Of a stretch of DNA of 61,340 nt, positions 18,189-27,656 are shown in pieces; within the stretch, counting starts at the first letter, position 1; the number at the start of each line of letters is the position of its first letter. The position numbers and the translations under genes are program-made. The stretch is from contig SYCV01000236.1 in the NCBI GenBank assembly GCA_005786805.1, positions 1 through 61,340 on the forward strand. Direction: 5' to 3'. The notes under the pieces were generated by a model that was not told where the DNA came from, made no database searches, and saw nothing but the letters and a program-made list of their open reading frames with translations. Source of the DNA: Planctomycetia bacterium. GTDB lineage: Bacteria; Planctomycetota; Planctomycetia; Gemmatales; Gemmataceae.

Positions 18189-18527
18189 GGGAATTACCTC
18201 AATTCTTTATCCTGGGAATTTATCCTGCTTCAATCACAAGAAATCCTAATTCCCACAAAATCACATGGGTATTTATCGGCCTTGAACTTGCTAAGCTTGA
18301 TAAAGATTAACAATTTTGAGGTTTATTTGTATTTTTGGGGTTGCAATGATTATCCGGAAGGGTTCCCAGCACCAGAATGCATCACAATTTTAAAACTTTA
18401 CAATTTTTACGAATTTTTCAAAAAAAGACTGAAAAACTTTTCCGATTATGTCGATTCTTACATCAAGGGATAGTTTTGAAATCTATTTGTTGTGAAGGTT
18501 AGCTATCCTTTTGGAGAATCATGAAAA
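18189..18527. other. Divergent promoter region between barrel and GlcG/RTX genes
   Basis: This 339-bp AT-rich gap separates two divergent exported-protein genes and must contain both promoters. I see no convincing small gene or clear inverted-repeat operator. An AAGGTT-like purine stretch lies about 30 bp before the rightward ATG. Confidence 0.4.
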
Positions 18528-21128
18528 ATGAACATTTTTAAATCATTATTTAAAAAGACTAAAAATAACATCAATAAAGGTTATGCTTTGCCTCGCATGG
18601 AAACCCTCGAGGACAGGTCGGTACCCGCAACGGCAGTATTGGATGGCGGGGTGCTTTCAGTTATTGGAACCAATGCCCCGGATCGAATCGCGATCAACTT
18701 GGATTCAATCACCAACCAGATAGTTGTGATCAATGGTAACCGTGAAGCAGGTCGTTTTAATTCCGCAGATGTCAATTCCATTTATCTTTTTGGCGGTGCT
18801 GGAAATGATTCGCTCCAGGTTTCGTCAGCGATTTTCCAGCCCGCCGTCATAGATGGCGGTTTGGGTGATGACCGGGTTTTTGGTGGTGGTGGAAGCTCCA
18901 CCATAACCGGGGGAATTGGTGCCAATAGGTTGGCCGGTGGTACGGGAGATGACAATATAGTAGGCCAGGGAAATTATAATATCATCGGCAGTCCCTCGGG
19001 AGTCGACTTGTTCACAGGCGGGCCGGGGATCAATAAATTTTTTGGATACGCACTGAGTTCAAGTGGCGGTCCACAAGCCACCATTACTAACCTTTCCTCA
19101 TTAGACTTGAATTATCTTCTTGCACAGGCGCCCCCGGATCTTTCCTACACCTTAAATTTACAACCAAGCCCGAATGTGACCTTGAGCACGACGGATGTAA
19201 CCACCCTCTTGCAACGGGCTGCAGCCGCCACAAAAAGTGAGGATGGTATCATTGCGATTGTTGACAGGCAGGGCAGGATATTGGGTGTCCAGGTGGAAGG
19301 CGGTGTTAATTCCAAGATGAACCCAAACAGCCCGGATTTTGATCCGAATCTTTTTGTGTTCGCCGTCGATGGCGCAGTTGCCAAGGCGCGAACCGGGGGA
19401 ATGTTTGGTAATAATCAGGCACCCTTGACTTCAAGGACCATCGGTTACATCAGCCAAACCACCGTGACCCAGCGGGAAGTCGATTCCTACCCAAGTATCA
19501 CTGATGAAAATTCAATCTTCCGCGGCCCTGGGTATGTTGCTGCCGTTGGTATTGGTAACCACTTCCCACCACAACCTTCAACCAATGGCGGACCCAACGG
19601 TATTGCTTTCACGCCCCAGGTTGATCTTTTCGGCATCGAACAAACCAACCGTGATGGGACCTATAACCCAGGATTGGACCGAATCAAGGGTACTGCGGAT
19701 GATGTTTTTGTGCCCTACCGGTTCAACATAGATCCAACTTACATACCCGCAAATATATTGGATACCTTTTACACGGCACCTGACTCCTACGGATACATGT
19801 CCGGTTATGCGCCAAATGCACAAAGCAGGGGCATTGCAACATTGCCAGGCGGTATTCCAATTGTCAAAAATAATGTGATTGTTGGTGGAATTGGTGTTTT
19901 CTACCCCGGCGCAACTGGGTTTGCGACTGAGGAAAATTCCATCCTCTCCTCAACCTATGACCCAAATAAACTTGATCGGTCAATGGAAGCTGAGTATTGC
20001 GCCTTTGTGGCCTCGGGTGGTTTCCCATCCGGGGGAGCAGCACAAAACCAACCAGTTGGAGGCATACCATTACCATCGGATGGAACTTTTGGCCTTAATG
20101 CAGCCTTAAGCACCACTCGAATCGACCTGGTGGGAATAACCCTTCCCATCTTTGGTCCTCCCGGTCAAAATGGAACCACTCAACTCCTGCAATTCGGACA
20201 ATCTTTGGGAGAAGGAACAGCAACCAATAGTTTCCTTGCCAACCTGCTTCCAAGGGATGGGATGACAAATTATGTCCAATACACAGGTTCACCACCCAAT
20301 TTGATTCCTGTTGGCGTGGCGACCCAGCAAGTTTTTGCCGGTCTTTTCGCACCTGAAGGTTATTTGGTGACACCACATGACGGTGTCAATTTCACCGCTG
20401 CACAGGTAAATACCATCATCATGCAATCGGTGAACCAGGCATTGCAAACAAGATCTGCGATCCGACTGCCTTTAAACCAGAATGCCAAGATGACAATTGC
20501 GGTAACCGATGTGACTGGTGAAGTACTGGGTTTATTCCGCATGCCGGATGGAACGACATTCTCACTTGATGTCGCGGTTGGCAAGGCGCGCAACCTTCGT
20601 TACTACAACGACCCCACACAATTACAGGCGATTGACCAGGTGCCAGGTGTGCCCGCGGGAACAGCATTCACGAATCGCACAATCAGGTATCTCGCATTAC
20701 CAAGATTTCCCGAAGGTATTGATTATCCTCCAGGGCCATTCTCACAAATCAATGACGGGGGCACCAACCTCAACACCGCCCAGACGGTTGGGATTCCCCT
20801 GCCCGCATCAGCCTTCCAAAGCGTGTTTGGGTTCTCTTCATTCCATCCTGGAAGTAACTTCAGGCAACCTGCAACCGCAACGACTCCGATTCAAAACCAG
20901 AATGGTGTCATTTACTTCCCTGGTTCCTCGGGAATTTATGTGGGTGGCCAGCTTATTTCAGGTTTTGGAATCAGCGGTGACGGGGTTGACCAGGATGATG
21001 TGGTTACATTTGGTGGTCAGGCCGGGTTCAATGCACCCGATTCACTCAGGGCGGATTTCCAATTTGTGCGTGGCGTTCGCCTGCCTTACCAGAAGTTCAA
21101 TCGTCAACCAATTCTTCCCCAACCATGA
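18528..21128 (+). CDS. Secreted protein with RTX-like repeats and tandem GlcG/HbpS-like domains
   Basis: An 866-aa protein. The basic N-terminus carries METLEDRSVPA, a variant of the LExR-x-x-P motif found at the start of many exported Gemmataceae proteins. Residues about 85-180 hold hemolysin-type, calcium-binding-like glycine/aspartate repeats (GGAGNDSLQV, GGLGDDRVFGG, GGTGDDNIVG). Two GlcG/HbpS-like haem- or cofactor-binding folds follow: one from about 215 (GIIAIVDRQGRILGV, FAVDGAVAKARTGGMF) and one from about 620 (MTIAVTDVTGEVLGLFR, LDVAVGKARNLRYY). Each copy keeps the V-G-K-A-R or V-A-K-A-R helix. It is divergent from the porin-cytochrome pair, so a role in haem or electron chemistry at the cell surface is possible but unproven. 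A strong terminator follows. Confidence 0.75.
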   Translation: MNIFKSLFKKTKNNINKGYALPRMETLEDRSVPATAVLDGGVLSVIGTNAPDRIAINLDSITNQIVVINGNREAGRFNSADVNSIYLFGGAGNDSLQVSSAIFQPAVIDGGLGDDRVFGGGGSSTITGGIGANRLAGGTGDDNIVGQGNYNIIGSPSGVDLFTGGPGINKFFGYALSSSGGPQATITNLSSLDLNYLLAQAPPDLSYTLNLQPSPNVTLSTTDVTTLLQRAAAATKSEDGIIAIVDRQGRILGVQVEGGVNSKMNPNSPDFDPNLFVFAVDGAVAKARTGGMFGNNQAPLTSRTIGYISQTTVTQREVDSYPSITDENSIFRGPGYVAAVGIGNHFPPQPSTNGGPNGIAFTPQVDLFGIEQTNRDGTYNPGLDRIKGTADDVFVPYRFNIDPTYIPANILDTFYTAPDSYGYMSGYAPNAQSRGIATLPGGIPIVKNNVIVGGIGVFYPGATGFATEENSILSSTYDPNKLDRSMEAEYCAFVASGGFPSGGAAQNQPVGGIPLPSDGTFGLNAALSTTRIDLVGITLPIFGPPGQNGTTQLLQFGQSLGEGTATNSFLANLLPRDGMTNYVQYTGSPPNLIPVGVATQQVFAGLFAPEGYLVTPHDGVNFTAAQVNTIIMQSVNQALQTRSAIRLPLNQNAKMTIAVTDVTGEVLGLFRMPDGTTFSLDVAVGKARNLRYYNDPTQLQAIDQVPGVPAGTAFTNRTIRYLALPRFPEGIDYPPGPFSQINDGGTNLNTAQTVGIPLPASAFQSVFGFSSFHPGSNFRQPATATTPIQNQNGVIYFPGSSGIYVGGQLISGFGISGDGVDQDDVVTFGGQAGFNAPDSLRADFQFVRGVRLPYQKFNRQPILPQP

Positions 21129-21139
21129 TTCAACTGTTA

Positions 21140-21185
21140 AAACAAAAAGCCTTCCTTACACCCAGGTAAGGAAGGCTTTTTGTTT
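21140..21185. terminator. Bidirectional rho-independent terminator
   Basis: A perfect 20-bp stem (21140-21159 with 21166-21185) closes a 6-nt loop ACCCAG. The core AAGCCTTCCTTAC is flanked by an A-run on one side and a T-run on the other, so it can stop transcription of both the GlcG/RTX gene and rpiB, which converge here. Confidence 0.95.
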
Positions 21186-21199
21186 GAATATGACATGAG

Positions 21200-21727
21200 C
21201 TACTTTTTGGCTTTGACTTGGACAGGTGGCTTGAACATCACCTTGGTGTCACTTTCAAATTGCTCGATCTTTTCAATGCGCCTTGAATGACGTCCCTTTT
21301 CAAATGGCGTTTCCAACCAAATTCTAACCATGCGCTCAATCAATTCCTCGCCAAGCAAATCAGCGGAAAGACAAAGAACATTGGCATCGTTATGCCTTCT
21401 GCTCATTTCAGCGGTGATGCTGTCGTGGCATGGAGCGGCACGAACTCCGGAAACCTTGTTGGCTGCGATGCACATCCCTATGCCGGTGCCACAAATCAAT
21501 ATTCCCCTATGCGCCTGTTTTTTACTTACAGAATTGGCAACTTCAAAAGCGAAGTCAGGGTAATCAACACAATCTTCGTTGGCAGGTCCCATGTCCAGAA
21601 CCTCGTGCCCCATGCCCGAGAGAAAATTAATGATGCGTTGTTTGACATTATAACCACGATGGTCACTTCCGATTGCGATTACCATGGTATGGTACCCTTG
21701 ATTTCCAAATAGATCTGGTTCAATCAT
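21200..21727 (-). CDS. rpiB: Ribose-5-phosphate isomerase B
   Basis: RpiB/LacAB family enzyme interconverting ribose 5-phosphate and ribulose 5-phosphate in the pentose phosphate pathway (cytoplasmic). The family start MVIAIGSDHRGY, the CGTGIGMCIAANK active-site loop with its Cys, and the H-D-S-I-T-A-E-M-S-R-R-H-N-D-A-N block are all present. The annotated start (175 aa) has AAGGTGA 5 nt upstream. Starting at the internal ATG at 21685 (161 aa) would match the usual RpiB N-terminus better, so the first 14 residues are uncertain. The phosphatase gene lies 17 bp upstream on the same strand, a pairing also seen in other bacteria. Confidence 0.93.
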   Translation of the reverse strand: MIEPDLFGNQGYHTMVIAIGSDHRGYNVKQRIINFLSGMGHEVLDMGPANEDCVDYPDFAFEVANSVSKKQAHRGILICGTGIGMCIAANKVSGVRAAPCHDSITAEMSRRHNDANVLCLSADLLGEELIERMVRIWLETPFEKGRHSRRIEKIEQFESDTKVMFKPPVQVKAKK

Positions 21728-21744
21728 ATTATCACCTTATTCGA

Positions 21745-22206
21745 CTAGGAGAGTAATTTAAAAACCAAATGCTGGAGATTTTCCTGAATTTCGGCCAAAC
21801 ATCGACTGTAAGTGATCTCATCACCCCCGAATGGATCACTGATATCCGCACCGGAAAAACTCAACAATTGAACTGGTAGTTTTTGGTCATGAAAACGATT
21901 TTTTATAGTGTCGAGATGGTTTTTGGTCATGACTAAAACCGCGTCAGCATGCTGGAGCAAATCAAGATTGACATACCTGCTCTGATGATCCTCAAGGCTT
22001 ACCCCGAGTTTTTGAACCACAAGTGTTGCGTTTGAGGAGGCAGTCATTCCATCGCTGGCAGCCAACCCTCCGGAAAGAATTTCATATCCCCTGTTTTCAA
22101 GCTCATTTATCGGACACCCAATTTTTTCCGCAAGCAACTTTTTGAAAACAATCTGGGCCATCGGACTCCTACAGGTGTTTCCCGTGCAAACGAAGACAAT
22201 TTTCAT
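21745..22206 (-). CDS. Low-molecular-weight protein-tyrosine phosphatase / arsenate reductase family
   Basis: A 153-aa cytoplasmic phosphatase. The P-loop C-T-G-N-T-C-R-S (VCTGNTCRSPMA) sits at residues 7-15, and the general-acid Asp is in the DISDPFGG loop near the C-terminus. I start at the ATG at 22206 because the family begins exactly with MKIVFVCTGNTC and a GGAG lies close upstream. The frame extends further upstream to 22368 but that part has no family similarity. Protein-tyrosine phosphatase is preferred over arsenate reductase because of the DPFGG loop. It is co-transcribed with rpiB. Confidence 0.85.
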   Translation of the reverse strand: MKIVFVCTGNTCRSPMAQIVFKKLLAEKIGCPINELENRGYEILSGGLAASDGMTASSNATLVVQKLGVSLEDHQSRYVNLDLLQHADAVLVMTKNHLDTIKNRFHDQKLPVQLLSFSGADISDPFGGDEITYSRCLAEIQENLQHLVFKLLS

Positions 22207-22513
22207 TCTCCGCTTAATGTTTTCCACCATGACTCCACTTTGCCTTGAAAAGTTCGGGACCTTGCCGTTATTGGCATACAGCCTTCCCAATATAATTCGT
22301 ACCCGATGCGAAAATATTTTCAAAGCTACAGCTAATTGTAGTTTCTTGGCATCCTCCAACAATTGCACTTGATGATTCTTAACAGAAACTTAACTAAGAA
22401 AAGCAATCTTGAAGGAAATGGTCTCCATCCTTGAAAACTTGAAAAACTGAAAGTAAATTAGAGTAAAAATGGAAAAATCTTGCAATAGAAGACTTGAATT
22501 GTGAGAAATTTTA
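22207..22513. other. Intergenic region
   Basis: This 307-bp gap between the phosphatase start and the mnmA stop is AT-rich. I see no terminator for mnmA and no convincing small gene. The upstream part of the phosphatase frame (22207-22368) is open but shows no recognisable protein. Confidence 0.4.
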
Positions 22514-23593
22514 TCAAACGGCCTTCTCAATCCACCCCCCGCCAAGGACCCTGTTCCCATCGTAAAAAACAACCGCCTGCCCGGGTGTGATCGCACTTTG
22601 GCTTGATTCAAATTCCACTTCCGCAGTTTCATCCCCTGATCTTATAACCAAAGCCTGAGAGGCTTTGTGACGATAACGAATTTGAGCTTGGCAGGCAATT
22701 TTCTCATTCAATGGTATATTTGCCAGCCAGTTCACGCCTTTCGATATAAGTCCTTTAGATAAAAGACCTTCCATCTCGCCCACCACAACTTTGTTTTCTT
22801 CAGGAACAATTTTAAGAACATATTTACGCTGGCCAGCAGCGAACCCAAGACCTTTCCTCTGCCCTATGGTGAATCGCTCAATACCATCATGTTTAGCAAG
22901 TGATTTTCCAGATTCATCGACAATCGTTCCTGGCCTGTTCGATTCGGGCATGCGGTTTTTAATCATTTTGGCATGGTCGCCATCTGGCACAAAACAAATC
23001 TCAACACTATCAGGCTTATCAGCAACACTCAAACCCGAGGCAAAAGCAAGCTCACGAACCTGCTCCTTTTTCATTTCTCCAAGGGGGAATATGATTTTTT
23101 CCAAGATCTTTTTCTTCAACCCATGAAGCACATAAGACTGGTCCTTATCAGGATCAACTGCCCGATGCAATTGTGCCCCATCAGTGCCATGTACTATTTT
23201 CGCATAATGCCCGGTTGCGATATGATCGACTCCAAGCATTTCGCCATAGGACCATAATTGACCGAATTTAAGCCAATTATTACAAACTATACAAGGATTT
23301 GGAGTCCTACCAATGAGGTATTCATTTGCAAAATAATCCATGATTTTGCCGAACTCAGCCTCAAAATCCAAGGCATAAAATGGAATATCAAACTTATCCG
23401 CGACTCGCCGCGCATCTCCCGCATCCAAGGCGCTGCAACAACCTTTTTTTCTTTCCGTTCGGGCATCCTCTCCACCATGCACACCCGTTCTCATGAATAC
23501 CCCAATGACCTGATAACCTTGGTTAACAAGTAATTGGGCACACACGGAACTATCAACCCCCCCTGACATTGCAAGGAGGACTTTTTTTGGCAT
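22514..23593 (-). CDS. mnmA: tRNA-specific 2-thiouridylase MnmA
   Basis: MnmA transfers sulfur to U34 of tRNA(Lys), tRNA(Glu) and tRNA(Gln) at the wobble base. The 359-aa length is typical. The ATP pyrophosphatase P-loop MSGGVDSSV lies at residues 9-17, the catalytic Cys in TPNPCIVCN and the persulfide Cys in VEICFVPDGDH. GQRKGLGFA is the conserved C-terminal domain entry. GAGGT 4 nt upstream supports the ATG. It is a single gene, probably monocistronic, divergent from the glycogen operon. Confidence 0.96.
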   Translation of the reverse strand: MPKKVLLAMSGGVDSSVCAQLLVNQGYQVIGVFMRTGVHGGEDARTERKKGCCSALDAGDARRVADKFDIPFYALDFEAEFGKIMDYFANEYLIGRTPNPCIVCNNWLKFGQLWSYGEMLGVDHIATGHYAKIVHGTDGAQLHRAVDPDKDQSYVLHGLKKKILEKIIFPLGEMKKEQVRELAFASGLSVADKPDSVEICFVPDGDHAKMIKNRMPESNRPGTIVDESGKSLAKHDGIERFTIGQRKGLGFAAGQRKYVLKIVPEENKVVVGEMEGLLSKGLISKGVNWLANIPLNEKIACQAQIRYRHKASQALVIRSGDETAEVEFESSQSAITPGQAVVFYDGNRVLGGGWIEKAV

Positions 23594-23877
23594 GAATACC
23601 TCGAAAATAATTTCAAATCAGTCCTATCATTATCTTAGCAATCATAGAACAAACGGAGTTAGATATATGAAATTTCGAGTGGGTAAAAATAGAAGGGTTG
23701 ATTTAAGGGATAAATATTCCGCCTATAACGAAAGTTCCGGATTAACTGTTACTATAATCAAATTCCCTGTTTCTTGTTGGAACAATCACTTCTGAAGGGA
23801 AGCTTTGTACCGTAAGCTCAACTATAGGCAAGAATAAAAATAATTCTTACCATTAAAGCAAAATTAAGGGCCAAGCG

Positions 23878-25398
23878 ATGCGAATCGCACTAGTTTCCTC
23901 AGAAGTGGTTGGTTTTGCAAAGACTGGCGGGTTAGCCGATGTTGCAGGTGCTCTTCCCCCAGCTTTGGAATCCCTCGGAGAGGAAATCATAGTTTTTTTG
24001 CCGATGTATCATTGCATAAGGCAAACTGGCAACTTTGAATCCACCAATATCCGATTTCAGATACCCCTCGGCCCCCATCTGGTCCAAGGGTCCCTTGCCA
24101 AGTCAAAAATACCCGGCTCAAATGTCACTGTTTACCTTGTTGAAAACCAAGACTTGTTCGAAAGGGATAACCCCTCATTTGGCAGGGGTATCTACCAGTT
24201 CCTGGGATCTGAAGGGGCCAAGAAAGATTACCCGGATAATTCCGCCAGGTTTTATTTTTTCACCCAGGCTGTCCTGGCTTCTTTTCCCCAACTCGGATTC
24301 TGGCCTGATGTGGTGCATTGGAACGATTGGCAATGTGGCCTAGGCCCCGTTCTACTCAGGGAAAAATATGACCGGACTGAAAACAAGCCCCTTGCTGAAA
24401 AGTACCAAAAAGTCAGAAGCCTCATGACCATCCACAATATTGCCTATCAGGGCAATTTCTGGAAGGAAGACATGAACATGATCCACCTGGGGTGGCATTT
24501 GTTTAATTTAAACCAGCTCGAATTCCATGATAATCTTAGTTTTCTCAAGGCTGGAATTGTTTTCTCCGACCAGATCAACACCGTTAGCCCGACTTATGCC
24601 AGGGAAATCCAAACACCTTACTATGGCTATGGCTTGCAAGGCGTGCTGACTGCTTTGGCAGGCAAACTCACAGGAATTGTGAATGGCATCGATTACAAAG
24701 TGTGGGACCCCTCAAGGGACCCATTGATTGCCGGTAAATTTGATGCCCGAAATATCCAGCCCGGAAAATCCACCTGCAAGAAGGCACTCCAGCATGAGCT
24801 CGGGCTTGAGGTCAATCCTTCCATACCTATGGTCGGCTTGGTTGCAAGGCTTGTTCAGCAAAAGGGGCTGGACCTTGTCATCGAGAGTGCATGGCGCATG
24901 ATGGAATTAGGCATCCAGTTTGTTGTTTTGGGTGAGGGTGATTCATACTATCAAAACGCCCTGGTGCAACTGCAGGCAACCTTTGCTGGAAAAGTCGCCC
25001 TTAATTTTTCCTTCAGTGAATCCATGGCCCACAAGATCGAGGCGGGGGTTGATTGCTTCCTCATGCCAAGCCTTTACGAACCTTCGGGGCTGAACCAGCT
25101 TTACAGCATGCGCTATGGAACCCTGCCTGTGGTACGGGCCACGGGCGGCCTCGCGGACACGGTCACCGATGCCAACCCCGCCACACTTGCGAATAATTCC
25201 GCCACTGGATTCAGCTTCAATGCCTACAGCTCAGCCGCACTTTTTGACTGTATGCACAGGGCCATTGATTGTTACCGAAATCACCAGCAGGATTGGATTA
25301 AAATCCAGCGCAATGCCATGATGCAGGATTGGTCATGGAACCGCAGTGCTGGAAATTACCAGCAACTCTACCGTACAATAGTATCCAGCCAAGCTTAA
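23878..25398 (+). CDS. glgA: Glycogen synthase (ADP-glucose)
   Basis: GT5 family glycogen synthase elongating alpha-1,4-glucan from ADP-glucose. The N-terminal KTGGLADVAGALP motif that binds ADP-glucose is at residues 15-27. The GT-B C-terminal lobe shows VGLVARLVQQKGLDL and the PSLYEPSGLNQLYSM motif with the conserved Glu, followed by R-A-T-G-G-L-A-D-T-V. The length of 506 aa is normal. It is the first gene of an operon with a GH57 enzyme (29-bp gap) and a GalT-like gene, a glycogen storage and turnover set. AAGGG precedes the ATG. Confidence 0.95.
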   Translation: MRIALVSSEVVGFAKTGGLADVAGALPPALESLGEEIIVFLPMYHCIRQTGNFESTNIRFQIPLGPHLVQGSLAKSKIPGSNVTVYLVENQDLFERDNPSFGRGIYQFLGSEGAKKDYPDNSARFYFFTQAVLASFPQLGFWPDVVHWNDWQCGLGPVLLREKYDRTENKPLAEKYQKVRSLMTIHNIAYQGNFWKEDMNMIHLGWHLFNLNQLEFHDNLSFLKAGIVFSDQINTVSPTYAREIQTPYYGYGLQGVLTALAGKLTGIVNGIDYKVWDPSRDPLIAGKFDARNIQPGKSTCKKALQHELGLEVNPSIPMVGLVARLVQQKGLDLVIESAWRMMELGIQFVVLGEGDSYYQNALVQLQATFAGKVALNFSFSESMAHKIEAGVDCFLMPSLYEPSGLNQLYSMRYGTLPVVRATGGLADTVTDANPATLANNSATGFSFNAYSSAALFDCMHRAIDCYRNHQQDWIKIQRNAMMQDWSWNRSAGNYQQLYRTIVSSQA

Positions 25399-25427
25399 TT
25401 CCTCCCTGAAAGAGGGCATGATTCATA

Positions 25428-27602
25428 ATGGCTGATATTTCCCTGGCTTTTTTATGGCATCAACACCAACCTTATTACCCTGATGATTTCACAGGCGAAA
25501 ATCCCATGCCTTGGGTGAGATTGCATGGCGTAAAGGATTACTATGGCATGCTATTGCATCTCATGGAATTCCCCACCATGCGCTGCACAATCAACCTGGT
25601 TCCCAGCCTGGTTGAACAATTGCTCCAATACACCGAGCAAGGCCGTTCTGACCGATTTCTTGATGTGTCCAGAATGAACGCGGACAACCTCGGGGAAGCT
25701 GAAGCTGTTTTTTTGCTTGATAATTTTTTCATGGCCAACCCTCACCAGATGATTCTTCCCTTTTCAAGGTATGCGGAGTTATACAATCGAAGGGGAGCCG
25801 GGAGGTGTTCGGCACAGGAGGCTTTGCGCAGATTCAACTCCCGGGACCTGAGGGATCTACAAGTATGGTTTAACCTCGCATGGGTGCATCCAATCGCGGT
25901 TTCCCAGGATCCCTTTCTTTCCAGCCTTGCAACCAAGGGAAGGAATTTTACAGAGGAAGAGAAAAACCTGCTGTTGGACAAGCACCTGGAAATTTTGCGC
26001 AAAGTTCTACCCCTCCACAAAAAACTCCAGGATGATCGACAGGTGGAGATTACCACAACGCCCTATTTTCATCCGATTGTACCCTTGTTGCTGGATAAGA
26101 AATTCGCCCGCGAAGCCCTTCCTCAAATCCAACTTCCCCCATATCAGGGTGGTTACATCGAGGATGCCAAAGTTCATTTTCAATATGCGGTTGACCAGTA
26201 CAAATCCATTTTTGGAACTCAACCTTTGGGAATGTGGCCTTCGGAGGGAAGTGTTTGCCAGTCGTTTATTTCCCTCGCGGAAAGCTATGGGTTTCGCTGG
26301 ATTGCAACCGATGAGGAGATATTATCCGCCAGCACCCATGGCGAGGTCAGCAGGGATTCCCAAGGATATGTGCGTAATCCGCAAAAACTTTACGCCCCAT
26401 ACAGGGTCCATGATTCAGGCAAAAGCATCAACATCGTATTCCGGGACCACGCCCTCAGTGACCTAATTGGCTTCAGGTATCAACATAGCGAACCCCAGGC
26501 CGCGGCGCAGGATTTCATCCACACCCTCCAGGAAATCGGGAAGTCCATCAATTCTGATAAACCGGCCTTGGTCACTGTCATTCTCGATGGGGAAAATTGC
26601 TGGGAACATTATCCCGGTGGCGGAGTTGATTTTATCAGGACGCTTTTTCAAAAATGCACATCAACCCCCGGCTTGCAGTCCGTCAGGATCGGAGATTACC
26701 TTGAAAGCAACCCTCCATCAAACAACCTTGATCATCTTTTTGCAGGATCCTGGATCAACCACAATTTTGCCATCTGGGTTGGACATGAGGAAGACAACAC
26801 CGCCTGGGATCTACTTCATAAGGCCAGGGAATATCTGAAAACCAAGCAGGATTCCTGTCCTGCGGAAACATTGCGGAAAGCCTGGCGGGAAATATACATC
26901 GCCCAGGGAAGTGACTGGTTTTGGTGGTATGGTGATGATCATTCATGCGCCCAGGATGCCCTTTTTGATGAATTATTCCGAAGACATCTCAAGAACGCGT
27001 ATTCATTCCTTGGTGAAATGCCGCCTGTGGAGCTTGACAGGCCCATCCGAAAGAAAGGTGCCCGAAACATTCACACCCTCCCAAGGTCGTTTCTCGAGAT
27101 ACGGATCGATGGCCTTCCCAGATTTTTTGAATGGCTTACCGCCGGCCATTATGCCTGCCAGGGTGAGCGGGGCACAATGGCCATGACAACCAAGGGCCCG
27201 CTGAGGGATGTTTACTTCGGATTTAATCTTCAAAAATTATTCATCCGGATAGATTGCATCTCAGATGCAAGACAAACCCTTGGGCAATATCACAAAATAA
27301 AGATTGTTTTTTTGGAGCCGAAGGAGCATCAAATCCAGATCGATATTTCAAACATCGAAAGTCCATCAATAACCCACCTTTTTGAAAACGCCCAGTTAAA
27401 AACAACACTTGAAATAGCCATCCAGAAAGTGGTTGAATTATCAATTCCTTTTGACGATCTGGGTGTTATGGAAAACGCCACCGTTTCCTTTTATGTGGAA
27501 ATTTTGGAAAATGAACTTGGAAGGGATCGCGCACCCAGGGAAGGATTAATCACCTTTAAGAGACCGGGGCGGGATTTTGAACAAATCATGTGGGATGTAT
27601 GA
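25428..27602 (+). CDS. GH57 family glycoside hydrolase (alpha-amylase / glucanotransferase type)
   Basis: A 724-aa cytoplasmic GH57 enzyme acting on alpha-glucans. The family start FLWHQHQPYY, the nucleophile region GMWPSEGSV (Glu) and the acid/base region VILDGENCWEHYPGGG (Asp) are all visible, together with the W-I-A-T-D-E-E-I block. The C-terminal 170 residues are beta-rich and form the usual additional domain. Because it sits between glgA and a GalT-like gene, a role in trimming or remodelling glycogen is likely. Whether it hydrolyses, transfers or branches chains cannot be settled from sequence by eye. Confidence 0.9.
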   Translation: MADISLAFLWHQHQPYYPDDFTGENPMPWVRLHGVKDYYGMLLHLMEFPTMRCTINLVPSLVEQLLQYTEQGRSDRFLDVSRMNADNLGEAEAVFLLDNFFMANPHQMILPFSRYAELYNRRGAGRCSAQEALRRFNSRDLRDLQVWFNLAWVHPIAVSQDPFLSSLATKGRNFTEEEKNLLLDKHLEILRKVLPLHKKLQDDRQVEITTTPYFHPIVPLLLDKKFAREALPQIQLPPYQGGYIEDAKVHFQYAVDQYKSIFGTQPLGMWPSEGSVCQSFISLAESYGFRWIATDEEILSASTHGEVSRDSQGYVRNPQKLYAPYRVHDSGKSINIVFRDHALSDLIGFRYQHSEPQAAAQDFIHTLQEIGKSINSDKPALVTVILDGENCWEHYPGGGVDFIRTLFQKCTSTPGLQSVRIGDYLESNPPSNNLDHLFAGSWINHNFAIWVGHEEDNTAWDLLHKAREYLKTKQDSCPAETLRKAWREIYIAQGSDWFWWYGDDHSCAQDALFDELFRRHLKNAYSFLGEMPPVELDRPIRKKGARNIHTLPRSFLEIRIDGLPRFFEWLTAGHYACQGERGTMAMTTKGPLRDVYFGFNLQKLFIRIDCISDARQTLGQYHKIKIVFLEPKEHQIQIDISNIESPSITHLFENAQLKTTLEIAIQKVVELSIPFDDLGVMENATVSFYVEILENELGRDRAPREGLITFKRPGRDFEQIMWDV

Positions 27603-27656
27603 TTTGATCCAAGCCCATGAAAATGAATGACAAATGGACCGGAGGAATTTTTAGTA

